Assembly: GCF_015234355.1 (NCBI RefSeq)
Contig: NZ_JADGMV010000008.1
Location: 1-64,000, forward strand
DNA length: 64,000 nucleotides
Reading direction: 5' to 3'
Source of the DNA: Psychrobacter sp. NG25
GTDB taxonomy: Bacteria > Pseudomonadota > Gammaproteobacteria > Pseudomonadales > Moraxellaceae
A program made the position numbers and the translations under genes. Positions 37,301-47,395 of the stretch are shown in pieces (position 1 is the stretch's first letter; each line of letters starts with the position of its first letter). The notes under the pieces are model-generated. The model saw only the letters and a program-made list of their open reading frames with translations, was not told where the DNA came from and searched no databases.

Positions 37301-40300
37301 CTACAAATTCGGATTTAACCACTTCTCAGCTGTTTTCATATCCCAGCCTTTACGCTCAGCATAACTCTCTAACTGATCACGGCTGATTTTTCCGACATTG
37401 AAGTACTCGCTATCAGGATGTGAGTAATAGAATCCGCTGACCGATGACGCAGGCCACATCGCATAGCTTTCGGTCAAAGTCGTACCGATAGCATCTACTG
37501 TACCGAGCCAATCAAACAATTTGCCTTTTTCGGTGTGCTCAGGGCAGGCAGGGTAGCCAGGTGCAGGGCGGATACCGACGTATTTTTCTTTAATCATCTC
37601 ATCATTGGTGAGTGACTCAGTCGGTTGGTAACCCCAGTATTCTTTACGGATGAGCTCATGTAGATGTTCAGCGAATGCTTCAGCTAAACGGTCAGACAGT
37701 GCCTGTACCATGATGGCGTTATAGTCATCGCCTGCTGCTTTGTACTTTTCAGCGAGTGTTTCTGTACCGACGATTGAGACGGTAAAGCCGCCCAAGTGAT
37801 CGGTATGCGTCTCTGATGTTGAGATAAAGTCAGCCAAGCTAAAGTTTGGCTTGCCACTGGCTTTGTCGCTTTGCTGACGTAAGTGTTCAAACTGATAGGT
37901 TGGTTTGCCGCCATCAGTAGGTGCATCGTCATAGACTGTGACCGTATCAGCACCAGTACGGCGCGCAGGCATAAGCTTAAACACCCCTTTGGCCACGAGT
38001 GACTTCTCATCGATCATCTTTTGCATCAGCTCATTGGCATTTTCAAATAAATCACGAGCGGCTTCGCCGACCACATCGTCTTGCAATATTTTCGGATACT
38101 TACCGACCAGTCCCCAAGAGATAAAGAACGGCGTCCAATCGATATATGGCAGTAGGTTGGTGATAGGGTAATCATCCAATATCACTTGGCCTAACTTATT
38201 AGGCACTGGTGGCACATAGTTTTCCCAATCGTACTGAAAGCCAATCTTGACCGAGTTCGCATAAGAGATCTTGGCTGCTTTTGGCTGACGCTTGGCCAGA
38301 CGCTCACGTACTTTGACGTACTCTTCACGTGTCTCATCGATCAGCGCTTGACGATGCTCTTTTGATAGCAGCTTGGTGACCACACCGACTGAGCGTGAGG
38401 CATCAGTGACGTAGATGACACCATCGTTTTGATACTGCGGCTCAACCTTGACGGCGGTATGCGCTTTAGAGGTGGTGGCACCGCCAATCATCAATGGTAG
38501 CGTCATGCCGCGCTCTTGCATTTGCTTGGCGACATAGACCATTTCATCGAGGCTCGGGGTAATCAAACCAGACAATCCGATGATATCGACTTTTTCTGCA
38601 ATGGCGGTATCGAGGATTTTTTCACAAGGGACCATCACACCCAAATCGACGATGTCGTAGCCATTACAGCCAAGAACCACGCCGACGATGTTTTTACCGA
38701 TATCATGCACGTCGCCTTTGACAGTTGCCATCAGGATTTTACCTTTGACTTCGCCTTCGACTTTTTCGGCTTCGATGTATGGGTTTAGCCACGCAACAGA
38801 TTGCTTCATCACGCGGGCAGATTTCACGACTTGCGGTAGGAACATTTTACCAGCACCGAATAAATCACCGACGATATTCATGCCGTCCATGAGTGGACCT
38901 TCGATGACTTCTAGTGGTTTGGGATATTTCTCCCACGCTTCTTTGGTATCGGCTTCGATAAAGGTGGTAATACCTTTTACCAGTGCGTGAGCAATACGCG
39001 CTTCGACGGTGCCTTCACGCCAGCTCATATCAACTGTGCTTTCTTTTTTCTTGCCACCGTCTTGATAGTTTTCGGCAGCTGTCATCAGGCGTTCAGTTGC
39101 GTCCTGACCTGTTTCGCCCTGATTGCGGTTGAGCATGACATCTTCGATCGCGTCACGGGCTTCCTTTGGAATATCATCGTATAACTCAAGCATGGCTGGG
39201 TTGACGATACCCATGGTCAGGCCATTGGTAATCGCATGAAATAAGAAAACAGAGTTGATGGCTTCACGGATAGGGTTGCCACGGAAACTAAACGACACGT
39301 TAGACACACCACCCGATACCATGGCGTTTGGCAAGTTATCCGTAATCCACTTAGTGGCATTGATGAAATCAGCACCGTAGTTATTGTGCTCAGTGATACC
39401 AGTGGCAACGGCAAAGATATTCGGGTCAAATATAATATCTTCAGAAGGGAAGCCAACTTCATTAACCAATACATCATAGCTGCGCTGACAAATCTGGATT
39501 TTACGCTCATAAGTGTCGGCCTGACCATCTTCATCAAATGCCATGACGATAACGGCGGCGCCATAGCGCATACACAGTTTGGCACGCTCGACGAATTCAG
39601 CATGACCTTCTTTTAACGAGATAGAGTTGACGACAGATTTGCCCTGCGTGCGTTTTAGGCCTTCTTCGATGATGTCCCATTTAGAGGAGTCAATCATGAG
39701 CGGTACACGGCTGATATCCGGCTCGCCTGATACCAAGTTGACGAAGTGAATCATCGCCTGCTTGGAGTCGAGCATGCCCTCATCCATGTTGATATCGACG
39801 ATTTGCGCGCCGCCCTCAACCTGATCGCGAGCGACATCGAGCGCTTCGGTGTAGGCTTCCGTCTTGATCAAGCGCAAAAACTTTTTAGAGCCTGTCACGT
39901 TGGTACGCTCACCGACATTGACAAACAAGCTGTCAGCATTGATGGTAAATGGCTCTAACCCTGATAAACGGCAGGCAGGGGCGATTTCAGGAATCACGCG
40001 CGGTGCATAGTTTTTTACCATGTTCGCGATTTGGCGAATGTGTTCTGGTGTCGTACCACAACAGCCGCCCACGATATTTAAGATACCAGCTTTTGCAAAG
40101 CCTTCTAGCAGCGCAGTGGTTTCATCAGCGGTTTCGTCATATTCACCAAACTCGTTGGGCAAGCCCGCGTTTGGATGCGCTGACACATAGGTATTGGCAA
40201 TATTAGATAGCGTTTGAATATGTGGGCGTAGCGCATCAGCACCAAGCGCACAGTTGAAGCCAACCGATAACGGTTTGGCATGGCGAATTGAGTTGTAAAA

Positions 40301-41095
40301 CGCTTCAGCCGTTTGCCCTGATAAGGTACGACCTGAGGCATCAGTAATCGTACCCGAAATCATAATCGGTAATTCAAAACCAATATCATCAAACACGCCA
40401 GTAATGGCAAAGATTGCTGCTTTGGCATTGAGCGTATCAAAGATTGTCTCAATCAATATAAGATCGACACCGCCTTCAATTAAGGCCAATGTCGCTTCAC
40501 GGTAGTTAAGTACCAGCTCATCAAAGGTAATGTTACGAAACGCAGGATCATTGACATCAGGTGATAGCGAGCAAGTACGTGAGGTAGGGCCAACCACACC
40601 CGCAACGAAACGTGGCTTATCTGGGGTTTTTGCAGTAAAGGCATCGGCAGCTTCGCGCGCCAGTCTAGCCGCTTCTTTATTTAATTCGGGCACCAGATAC
40701 TGCATGTCATAGTCAGCCATTGACAAGCGCGTACCATTGAAGCTGTTGGTCTCGATGATATCGGCACCAGCCGCCAAATGATCGTGATGAATCTCTACAA
40801 TCATTTGTGGTTGTGATAGCACTAGCAAGTCATTGTTACCGCGTACGTCTTGGTCTATATCCGCAAAACGCTCACCACGATAATCCGCTTCTTCTAATTT
40901 ATAGGTTTGAATCTGCGTACCCATCGCCCCGTCTAACATCAAAATTCTTGAGGCCATTTGCTCAGTGATACGGGCACGTGCTGTTAGCTGCTGCTTTTTG
41001 TATGGAAACACGGCAGGTGGCGTCAGTATAAAGTCATCAGCAGATTGTGATGAGATAGAAGTGGCATCAGTGTTTGAAGTCATTGTTTGGGTCAT
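37301..41095 (-). CDS. metH: Cobalamin-dependent methionine synthase
   Basis: Transfers the methyl group from 5-methyltetrahydrofolate via methylcobalamin to homocysteine. All modules of the 1264-residue protein are seen in order: homocysteine-binding barrel with Zn-binding Cys in [10 protein letters not shown] and [13 protein letters not shown], pterin-binding barrel ([20 protein letters not shown]), cap and B12-binding domain with [18 protein letters not shown] (the D-x-H-x-x-G cobalamin-ligand motif, His as lower ligand), and the C-terminal AdoMet reactivation domain ([15 protein letters not shown]). About 35 residues longer than E. coli MetH, mainly a Ser/Thr-rich N-terminus. I found no cobalamin riboswitch upstream. 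Monocistronic. Confidence 0.98.
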   Translation of the reverse strand: MTQTMTSNTDATSISSQSADDFILTPPAVFPYKKQQLTARARITEQMASRILMLDGAMGTQIQTYKLEEADYRGERFADIDQDVRGNNDLLVLSQPQMIVEIHHDHLAAGADIIETNSFNGTRLSMADYDMQYLVPELNKEAARLAREAADAFTAKTPDKPRFVAGVVGPTSRTCSLSPDVNDPAFRNITFDELVLNYREATLALIEGGVDLILIETIFDTLNAKAAIFAITGVFDDIGFELPIMISGTITDASGRTLSGQTAEAFYNSIRHAKPLSVGFNCALGADALRPHIQTLSNIANTYVSAHPNAGLPNEFGEYDETADETTALLEGFAKAGILNIVGGCCGTTPEHIRQIANMVKNYAPRVIPEIAPACRLSGLEPFTINADSLFVNVGERTNVTGSKKFLRLIKTEAYTEALDVARDQVEGGAQIVDINMDEGMLDSKQAMIHFVNLVSGEPDISRVPLMIDSSKWDIIEEGLKRTQGKSVVNSISLKEGHAEFVERAKLCMRYGAAVIVMAFDEDGQADTYERKIQICQRSYDVLVNEVGFPSEDIIFDPNIFAVATGITEHNNYGADFINATKWITDNLPNAMVSGGVSNVSFSFRGNPIREAINSVFLFHAITNGLTMGIVNPAMLELYDDIPKEARDAIEDVMLNRNQGETGQDATERLMTAAENYQDGGKKKESTVDMSWREGTVEARIAHALVKGITTFIEADTKEAWEKYPKPLEVIEGPLMDGMNIVGDLFGAGKMFLPQVVKSARVMKQSVAWLNPYIEAEKVEGEVKGKILMATVKGDVHDIGKNIVGVVLGCNGYDIVDLGVMVPCEKILDTAIAEKVDIIGLSGLITPSLDEMVYVAKQMQERGMTLPLMIGGATTSKAHTAVKVEPQYQNDGVIYVTDASRSVGVVTKLLSKEHRQALIDETREEYVKVRERLAKRQPKAAKISYANSVKIGFQYDWENYVPPVPNKLGQVILDDYPITNLLPYIDWTPFFISWGLVGKYPKILQDDVVGEAARDLFENANELMQKMIDEKSLVAKGVFKLMPARRTGADTVTVYDDAPTDGGKPTYQFEHLRQQSDKASGKPNFSLADFISTSETHTDHLGGFTVSIVGTETLAEKYKAAGDDYNAIMVQALSDRLAEAFAEHLHELIRKEYWGYQPTESLTNDEMIKEKYVGIRPAPGYPACPEHTEKGKLFDWLGTVDAIGTTLTESYAMWPASSVSGFYYSHPDSEYFNVGKISRDQLESYAERKGWDMKTAEKWLNPNL

Positions 41096-41251
41096 AGGAG
41101 CGCTGCTTATATCGTCAATATTATAAAAGGAGGGAATAACAAATAGGGTATAAATGTATATAAAAGGCGTCGAAAAAGTCGCATTATTTTAGCATGAAAA
41201 TTACACAGCACGAGGGATAGTACTTATTCCTCTTTGGCAATATCATCAACA

Positions 41252-41359
41252 TATAGTTGATTCAGTTTAAAAGAGATACGAGGCAACCGAGTGTAGAGGT
41301 ATAGGTGATACTCCAAGAGAGGTTAACGCTGTAAATATTTTATAGAGGATGGACTATAT
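41252..41359. repeat. TATAGT...GACTATA palindromic repeat, copy 7
   Basis: Starts TATAGTTGATTCAGTTTAAA and ends TATAGAGGATGGACTATAT with internal GGCAACCGAGTGTAGAGGTA and GAGGTTAACGCTGTA. It lies between the divergent metH and FAS1 genes. The remainder of 41096-41765 has no gene. Confidence 0.82.
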
Positions 41360-41469
41360 TGTCTGTTTATTCGATACGAATATTAGAGTTTATTGCATAA
41401 AACAGATAGGCACAAATGAATATCTATTCGCTTATCGATTACATAAAGCTTTGCTTTTGTAAATTAAAG

Positions 41470-41517
41470 TTAGACATTACTCTCAAAAATCAGACATTAC
41501 TCTTAAAAGTAAGACAG
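41470..41517. repeat. 20-bp tandem direct repeat, about 2.4 units
   Basis: Units of [T/C]AGACATTACTCT[C/T]AAAA[A/G]T follow each other at 41471 and 41491, with a third partial AAGACAGAG at 41511. It lies 250 bases upstream of the first FAS1 gene. Confidence 0.75.
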
Positions 41518-41765
41518 AGTTTACAGCGCCGCTACAAAAACAGGGTAAAGGTATCTTGATAAACTTTTTTGAGATGTTAATTTGATTTCAGAAGAACTGG
41601 GATTTCGTAAGCAATACTTACTAATGAGTGTTCATCGCTTTTATCAGATATGAATATTTATATCGATGTAATGATCGCCTACGAAATACAAGTTAGTTAA
41701 TGAGACAAGACTATCATCGTCTAAAAATATTCAATTACTACTACTTAACCGTCAAGGATACAATT

Positions 41766-42326
41766 ATGAAACTTACTAAAATTGCTGCAATCGGTACATT
41801 AGCACTTTCAGTTGCAGGCTTAAGTGCATGTAATAACATGACGCCAAGTGACAGCACAAATGCAGCGACGCAAACGCCTACTAGCAGTCAAGCAATGTCA
41901 GATATGAACGTGGTACAAGTCGCACAGAGCAATGCTGACTTCTCATTGCTAGTTGAAGCCGTACAAGCAGCTGGTATTGCAGAACCACTATCTAATCCTA
42001 ACGCCAACTTTACGATATTTGCACCAACCAATGAAGCGTTTGCACAAGTGTTGCAAGAAACAGGCATGACCAAAGCGCAACTGTTTGCCAACAAGCCATT
42101 GCTAACCAAAATCTTGGGCTACCATGTAATTAATGGTGCGGCGCCAGTATATGCAGCAGATGTGAAGCCAGGCAACATCGCCATGCTTAGCAAAGACACG
42201 CTAATGGTGACAGCGAAAGGTCAGCTGCAAGACGAAAACGGCCGTACAGCTAACATCCTAAAAACTGATATTGCTGCTACCAATGGTGTTGTACACGTAA
42301 TCGATAAAGTGTTATTACCTAAATAA
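41766..42326 (+). CDS. Fasciclin (FAS1) domain lipoprotein, copy A
   Basis: A 186-residue exported protein with a lipobox LSAC at about residues 20-23 and one FAS1 domain (about 50-186). The two FAS1 hallmark boxes are clear: H1 NFTIFAPTNEAFAQV and H2 NGVVHVIDKVLLP, with YHVI between. FAS1 domains mediate adhesion or bind small ligands at the cell surface. Start 41766 has AAGGA eight bases upstream and gives a clean signal peptide; 22 residues upstream in the same frame have no signal character. A homologue follows at 42747 and a fragment of a third lies between. Confidence 0.9.
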   Translation: MKLTKIAAIGTLALSVAGLSACNNMTPSDSTNAATQTPTSSQAMSDMNVVQVAQSNADFSLLVEAVQAAGIAEPLSNPNANFTIFAPTNEAFAQVLQETGMTKAQLFANKPLLTKILGYHVINGAAPVYAADVKPGNIAMLSKDTLMVTAKGQLQDENGRTANILKTDIAATNGVVHVIDKVLLPK

Positions 42327-42436
42327 AGTACGACTATAAAATAGCTTTAGTTAAGATGTGATAACCGTATACCTATATATGATGAAGCTGGTATGAATAC
42401 CAGCTTTTATCTGTCATAAGATGGCTGTTTTATTAC

Positions 42437-42490
42437 AAGCGTCCATCTTATTAAAAGCATTCGTTTTATTAAAGTCATCCGTATCTTTAA
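42437..42490. repeat. Degenerate 18-19-bp tandem repeat, three units
   Basis: The units AAGCGTCCATCTTATTAA, AAGCATTCGTTTTATTAA and AGTCATCCGTATCTTTAA follow one another directly. The last one runs into the FAS1 pseudogene. Confidence 0.6.
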
Positions 42491-42563
42491 TATCATAGTG
42501 GGCGATATACAAGTTAATAATGGTGTCGTACACGTGATTGATACAGTGTTGCTACCTAAGTAA
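42480..42563 (+). pseudogene. Remnant of a third FAS1 gene (C-terminal end only)
   Basis: Read in one frame, the last 28 codons give RIFNIIVGDIQVNNGVVHVI followed by DTVLLPK and a TAA stop. This aligns with no gaps to the end of FAS1 copy A (RTANILKTDIAATNG then VVHVIDKVLLPK and stop). At the 3' end 11 of 12 residues are identical. No intact domain or start lies upstream, so this is a relic of a deleted or decayed paralogue. Confidence 0.82.
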
Positions 42564-42746
42564 GCATTAATTCAAAATTAATCAGTTAGAATCGTAGTTA
42601 TTGGTATAGCAGATTTGATGTGATCGACTCCAACCAATTGGTATCGCTTGCAATAAATAAGTTGTTAACTGTTATATTCATTAACTGAGAGAACTTATTT
42701 GTTCATCAAATAACTTAATTGAACATTCATTGATAAGGAAATACCT

Positions 42747-43370
42747 ATGTTGAAGAAGAACCTATTATCTATCGCTGTTGTTACCGCTGCCATGTCACTC
42801 GCTGCTTGTGCTGACAAAGAAGCCACTACTGATCCAGTAGAACCAGAAGCGACTACTGAAGAAGTTGTAGCAGAGCCAATGGCTGAAACTGATGCAATGG
42901 GTGAAACCGATCCTATGGCTGAAACTGATGGCATGGAAGACACGATGGCTACACAAACCATCGCTGAAATCGCAGCAGGCAACGAAAACCTAACGATTCT
43001 AACCGCGGCACTACAAGCAGCTGGTCTTGATACTATGCTAATGGAAGAAACCAAGCATACAGTATTTGCACCAACTGATGATGCGTTTGCTCCTGTATTA
43101 GAGAAGCTAGGCGTAACTAAAGAAGAGCTATTGGCCAACACTGATTTGCTCAAAAAAGTACTTCCTTACCATGTGCTAGCGTCAGAAGTATTGGCTGCTG
43201 ATATTCCTTATGGTACTGATATCGAAACAGCCAATGGTGCAACTATTTCTATTAGTGAAGATAACGTCATCACTGATGCTACTGGTAACACTGCTAATAT
43301 CACTGGTACAGACATCATGGCAACGAATGGTGTAGTACACACTATCGATGCAGTATTAATGCCTGAGTAA
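42747..43370 (+). CDS. Fasciclin (FAS1) domain lipoprotein, copy B
   Basis: A 207-residue lipoprotein with lipobox LAAC at about residues 18-21. A roughly 45-residue acidic, Met/Glu/Thr-rich tether (MAETDAMGETDPMAETDGME, itself a short repeat) precedes one FAS1 domain with HTVFAPTDDAFAPVL and NGVVHTIDAVLMP. AAGGAAA precedes the start. Paralogue of copy A; the domain is of the same length but the linkers are unrelated. Confidence 0.92.
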   Translation: MLKKNLLSIAVVTAAMSLAACADKEATTDPVEPEATTEEVVAEPMAETDAMGETDPMAETDGMEDTMATQTIAEIAAGNENLTILTAALQAAGLDTMLMEETKHTVFAPTDDAFAPVLEKLGVTKEELLANTDLLKKVLPYHVLASEVLAADIPYGTDIETANGATISISEDNVITDATGNTANITGTDIMATNGVVHTIDAVLMPE

Positions 43371-43407
43371 GCTTTCAATCTGTTCGTTTATACTTTATCA
43401 ATGATAT

Positions 43408-43440
43408 CGAAAAGGCCTAGCTTTTAGCTGGGCTTTTTTG
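43408..43440 (+). terminator. Intrinsic terminator after FAS1 copy B
   Basis: AAAGGCCTAGCT / AGCTGGGCTTT stem with short T-rich loop and T tract. Confidence 0.85.
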
Positions 43441-43795
43441 TGCTTAAAGGTTGTCTATCATCAGTTCATCGTAGCATTGGTATAAGTCTATCGTATGAAA
43501 TTGATAGCTGATTCAACGCAACCGTGAGTCTAGATAGCTGATTACAAGGGCATAGATATCGAACTTTTCAGCGAGATCAACGTTAGCACTTTTTGATATC
43601 ACTATTTTGACAATATTCTTTACGCATTAAGACTTGCGGCTAGGGTAGTAGAGTGGATGTCTCATGAGTGCGTAGAGTTAGAGGTACACCACATCTGTAT
43701 AAGTACATAAGAGAGTAGGTACGCGTCTTATGATTAACTCTGTTGTATCTATATTTTAGCAGTGCTGGTTTTATATTTATTCATTGAGACTGCAC
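43441..43795. other. Intergenic region with a possible relic of the palindromic repeat
   Basis: No gene is seen. The stretch 43507-43600 contains GATTCAACGCAACCGTGAG and CAGCGAGATCAACGTTAGCA, which resemble the internal blocks of the TATAGT...GACTATA family in the correct order, but no ends can be recognised. Tentative. Confidence 0.35.
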
Positions 43796-43836
43796 AAATA
43801 AAAAAGCCCAAGACACTTGTCTTGGGCTTTTTTTAG
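43796..43836. terminator. Bidirectional terminator
   Basis: AAAAAGCCCAAGACA / TGTCTTGGGCTTTTT with a short CT loop, between FAS1 and the converging symporter gene. Confidence 0.93.
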
Positions 43837-43878
43837 AGGCTTAAAGAACCACTACTTTAGAGAGTTTTAGTAAACGTA

Positions 43879-45444
43879 TTACTTAGCTTCTTTGTTAAGT
43901 GGATTTGCAGCCAATCTTTGTTGCTCTTCTGCATGACGCTCTTCCCAATAAGTCGCATTCTTGATACCAAATTTCTTAGGATCAAACACGAATCGTTTGG
44001 CAGTAGTACCGCCACCAGCTTTGAGCTGTGCTTCGTAATCTCGTAGGATATCGATAGCAGGGCGTGCGACAAAGAAGATCACGATGATACCAACGATGTT
44101 CAACCAAGCCATCAGGCCAACACCAACGTCGCCAAGTCCCCAGATATATCCAGAGCTGTTTAGTGCGCCATAAGCAACCATAAACATGATGATAAGCTTA
44201 ACAACGAACTGACCAGCTTTACTAGCGCCTTTGCCCATAGAGCGGGTAAGGTACGAGATATTGACTTCGGCGATGTAGTAGTACGCCAAGATAGTCGTAA
44301 AGGCAAAGAAGAATACAGCAATGGCAATGAACGTATTACCAAAAGTACCGTAAACTGATTCCATCGCCATTTGGGTAAATGCAGGCGCATTGATTTCAGT
44401 AGTCGCTGCTACGTTTTGAACCAAGAACTGGCCATCAGGTAGTGTGCCTTGAATGTTGTACATGCCTGTAGACAAAATCATGAAGGCAGTCGCAGAACAA
44501 ACAAGTAAGGTATCAACATAAACTGAGAATGCTTGTACCAAACCCTGCTGTGCGGGATGGTCAACTGCAGCAGCTGCGGCAGCGTGAGGACCTGTGCCCT
44601 GACCAGCTTCGTTTGAGTAAATACCGCGTTTCACACCCCAACCGATAGCAGCACCAAAGCCTGCTTGAGCAGTAAATGCATCACCAACGATTGAACCAAA
44701 TACGTGAGGGATCATGCTGAAGTTAGAGAACATGATAAGCAGGGCTAAAATAATATAACCAACTGCCATAAATGGTACAGCGTATTCAGTAAAGGTCGCA
44801 ATACGTTTGATACCACCAAAGATGATGAATCCTAATACCACTAAGATAATACCAAGAGCGATAATACGAGTCGTACCAGTTTCGATACCCATGAAGTTCA
44901 TGACTGAACCTTCACCGGCGACCTGAGCCACAGCGTTGATAACGCCGTTCGCCTGTACACCAGGTAAGAAGATACCACAAGAAACGATAGAAGCAATGGC
45001 GAATAAAATACCATACCACTTTTGACCAAGCGCACGCTCGAAGTAGTAAGCAGGGCCACCGCGGTATTCACCCGTTACGACGTCACGCTCTTTATAAATC
45101 TGACCCAAGGTAGATTCAACATAAGCGGTTGAAGCACCTAAGAAGGCCACAACCCACATCCAGAATACGGCACCTGGACCACCAAAACCAATGGCAGCAG
45201 CAACACCAGCAATGTTACCCATACCTACACGACCGGCTAGAGAAACGGCTAGTGCCTGAAATGACGAGATACCATCATTATCAGGTTTCCCCTTAAACAG
45301 TAACCTGATCATTTCACCGAATAGGCGGACTTGCACAAAACGCGTTAAGATGGAATAAAATAGACCCGCGCCTAAGCACAGATAGATCAGCGCAGGGCTC
45401 CAGATAATTCCGTTTACTAAGTTAACTAAACCTTCCATATTCAT
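43879..45444 (-). CDS. alsT: Alanine/glycine:sodium symporter (AGCS family)
   Basis: A 521-residue inner-membrane symporter with about eleven hydrophobic helices. Family hallmarks are SLAGRVGMGNIAGVAAAI near residue 70, GGPGAVFWMWVVAFLGAST, GEYRGGPAYYFERALG, and NEAGQGTGPHAAAAA in the middle. AGCS members import L-alanine or glycine with Na+ (AlsT, DagA, CycA-unrelated). The C-terminal 50 residues are polar and cytosolic. Its upstream region is unusually rich in inverted repeats. Confidence 0.95.
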   Translation of the reverse strand: MNMEGLVNLVNGIIWSPALIYLCLGAGLFYSILTRFVQVRLFGEMIRLLFKGKPDNDGISSFQALAVSLAGRVGMGNIAGVAAAIGFGGPGAVFWMWVVAFLGASTAYVESTLGQIYKERDVVTGEYRGGPAYYFERALGQKWYGILFAIASIVSCGIFLPGVQANGVINAVAQVAGEGSVMNFMGIETGTTRIIALGIILVVLGFIIFGGIKRIATFTEYAVPFMAVGYIILALLIMFSNFSMIPHVFGSIVGDAFTAQAGFGAAIGWGVKRGIYSNEAGQGTGPHAAAAAAVDHPAQQGLVQAFSVYVDTLLVCSATAFMILSTGMYNIQGTLPDGQFLVQNVAATTEINAPAFTQMAMESVYGTFGNTFIAIAVFFFAFTTILAYYYIAEVNISYLTRSMGKGASKAGQFVVKLIIMFMVAYGALNSSGYIWGLGDVGVGLMAWLNIVGIIVIFFVARPAIDILRDYEAQLKAGGGTTAKRFVFDPKKFGIKNATYWEERHAEEQQRLAANPLNKEAK

Positions 45445-45487
45445 ATTCCTAGTACTGTCTCAAAGTGGCTCTGTATGCTAGGAGTAA

Positions 45488-45682
45488 GCTAACTGGTTAA
45501 CTTACTTATTTAAGTTAAGCAGTTAAATTAGCTACATCGACTCATGTATATTACTTGAGTCTCATACGTGCTTAGCCACTAAGAATGGACTGTAGTTTTC
45601 TGTGTTTATCCGCGTATATTAATAGCAATATTGACCGTTTATATAGTGCTTGCTATTGACAATATTAGTATCAACGGATAAA
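45488..45682 (-). promoter_or_regulatory. Cluster of inverted repeats upstream of alsT
   Basis: Three inverted repeats follow each other. At 45488-45532, TTAACTTA/TAAGTTAA is extended by CTG/CAG and GCTAA/TTAGC. At 45539-45561 lies GACTCA/TGAGTC. At 45605-45682, TTTATCCG/CGGATAAA encloses AATATTG/CAATATT. They lie 44-238 bases upstream of alsT and could form leader RNA structures or operator sites. No known regulator can be assigned. Confidence 0.45.
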
Positions 45683-46513
45683 ACAGGCAGTTATATAATT
45701 AAATACTTATTGTAGTGACAGTATTCAATTTGCTATGAGCCGTTCCGATTGACTACACTATTGGCATGGCTGATTAAGTTTAGCGAGTGACTATTTATAA
45801 ATACTTACTATAACTATCTAGCTAGTAGTTAACTGATATTTATATAGAAATCAGAAATTCACTAATACTAATCATACTATAAGTCCACTACCAAATGTAT
45901 TCAAACCGTACGGCTACGTAACTGCAATTTGCCATATTTTTGTACCAATTACTAGAATTTTCTTTTTATATAAGCATATATATGTATATTTGATGCGTTG
46001 AATACAGTGAGGGTCAAGTATAAAACATCACATATATCGCCATTTTGTAAATCTTAGATTCAGATACAAGGATATATAGATTGATTTATAGGTTAGTAGG
46101 CTCTCTAATAGCCCAAAAAGGCTTATAGCTAGATGAGGTTCAACTCATAGAATAGTTGGCTTTCCAATGGTGTTTGCGATGTACTATCGTTTGATAGTCA
46201 GTAATAAAAGCAAATGGGCGAAAGCAGGTGGCGGTTGTTTTTTGGTAATCATGAATTGTAAAAGTGCTGTGATAGCATCATCATTGTTAGAATACTTTAT
46301 AGACGATCATATGACACTTATAAATAGAGATACATAAATAGAGAGATATAAGTAAAGGTATGATGACTGATACGCTAGCGATACCTCTATCAATCTTTAT
46401 AAAGTGATATCAGTAACATAAAGCTGCATAAGCATTCAAAATCGGTACCCAAAAATTATTAAAAAATGTGTTACTAAGTATTTTGTTATTTATCATTATT
46501 AGGAGAAACAACG
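45683..46513. other. Long AT-rich intergenic region
   Basis: About 830 bases without any supportable ORF or RNA gene on either strand, between divergent alsT and lemA. It is AT-rich with scattered short ATATA runs. It may hold a promoter for lemA or an unrecognised small RNA, but I see no specific signal. Confidence 0.5.
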
Positions 46514-47146
46514 ATGAAGCGTCAATCCATTGTAAAACCCATTATGTTGGCAGCCGTATTAGCGACTTCTACCGTTGGTCTAAGCGGTTGTGGCTATAAC
46601 AACCTGCAGGCGAAAGATGAGCAAGTGACGGCATCATGGTCAGAAGTGGTCAACCAATACCAACGCCGCTCTGACTTGGTGCCAAACTTGGTCAAAGTGG
46701 TTCAGCAGTATGCTGAGCAAGAGCAAGAGGTATTCACTCAGGTGGCAGAAGCTCGCTCACGTGCCGGTGGCATTACGGTAACGCCAGAAGTGCTCAATGA
46801 TCCAGAAGCGATGGAGCGTTATGCAGCTGCGCAAGAGCAGATGACTGGTGCGCTATCACGTCTAATGGCTGTGTCTGAGCGCTATCCTGAGCTAAAATCA
46901 GATGCGCTATTCCAAGATTTACAGGCGCAGTTAGAAGGCACTGAAAATCGCATTACGGTCGCTCGTAACCGTTATATTCAAGAAGTACAATCGTATAATA
47001 CGACGGTGCGCCAGTTCCCAACCAATATCACCGCCAAAGTATTTGGTATGGATACCAAGCCAAATTTTAGCGTGGCGAACGAAGAATCTATTTCAACGGC
47101 GCCGACTGTTGATTTTGGTGATGACGATGCAGCGAGTACTCAATAA
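46514..47146 (+). CDS. lemA: LemA family lipoprotein
   Basis: A 210-residue LemA-family protein with a lipobox LSGC at about residues 23-26. The domain starts with the standard AKDEQVTASWSEVVNQYQRR, followed by SDLVPNLVKVVQQYAEQE and the NRYIQEVQSYNTTVRQFPTN end. LemA folds as a four-helix bundle. AGGAG is nine bases upstream of the ATG. It heads a lemA-TPM-TPM group, a common arrangement; the function of LemA is unclear. Confidence 0.94.
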   Translation: MKRQSIVKPIMLAAVLATSTVGLSGCGYNNLQAKDEQVTASWSEVVNQYQRRSDLVPNLVKVVQQYAEQEQEVFTQVAEARSRAGGITVTPEVLNDPEAMERYAAAQEQMTGALSRLMAVSERYPELKSDALFQDLQAQLEGTENRITVARNRYIQEVQSYNTTVRQFPTNITAKVFGMDTKPNFSVANEESISTAPTVDFGDDDAASTQ

Positions 47147-47255
47147 AGCGCATTGAATGAAGCTGTTGATAGAGCAGTATTAGCTGCTCTATACGTTTAG
47201 AGTAGTCAGCCAGATTTATTTTAAAGGTATTGATAAGTATGAATACCTATCAATT

Positions 47256-47364
47256 TATAGTTAGTCAAAGGTAGCTTGGATACAAAGCAGGCGAGTGGAA
47301 GTACTACCGATGGTAGACTGAGCGAGCCTGACGCCATATCCAATTTATATAGAATTGACTATAG
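47256..47364. repeat. TATAGT...GACTATA palindromic repeat, copy 8
   Basis: Starts TATAGTTAGTCAAAGG and ends TATATAGAATTGACTATAG, with internal GCGAGTGGAAGTACTACCGAT and GCGAGCCTGACGCCATATCC as in copy 2 read on the minus strand. It lies between lemA and the first TPM gene. Confidence 0.8.
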
Positions 47365-47395
47365 TACAGATGTCACTTGAGGTGGTATAGATTAG

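Noticed and set aside
41470..41517. Possible CRISPR-like direct repeats
   Set aside because: Units directly abut with no spacers, only 2.4 copies, and there are no cas genes.
41096..41765. Cobalamin riboswitch upstream of metH
   Set aside because: The B12-box type sequence (GCCACTG on the metH strand) and the surrounding stems are not found; the region has only a dispersed repeat and tandem units.
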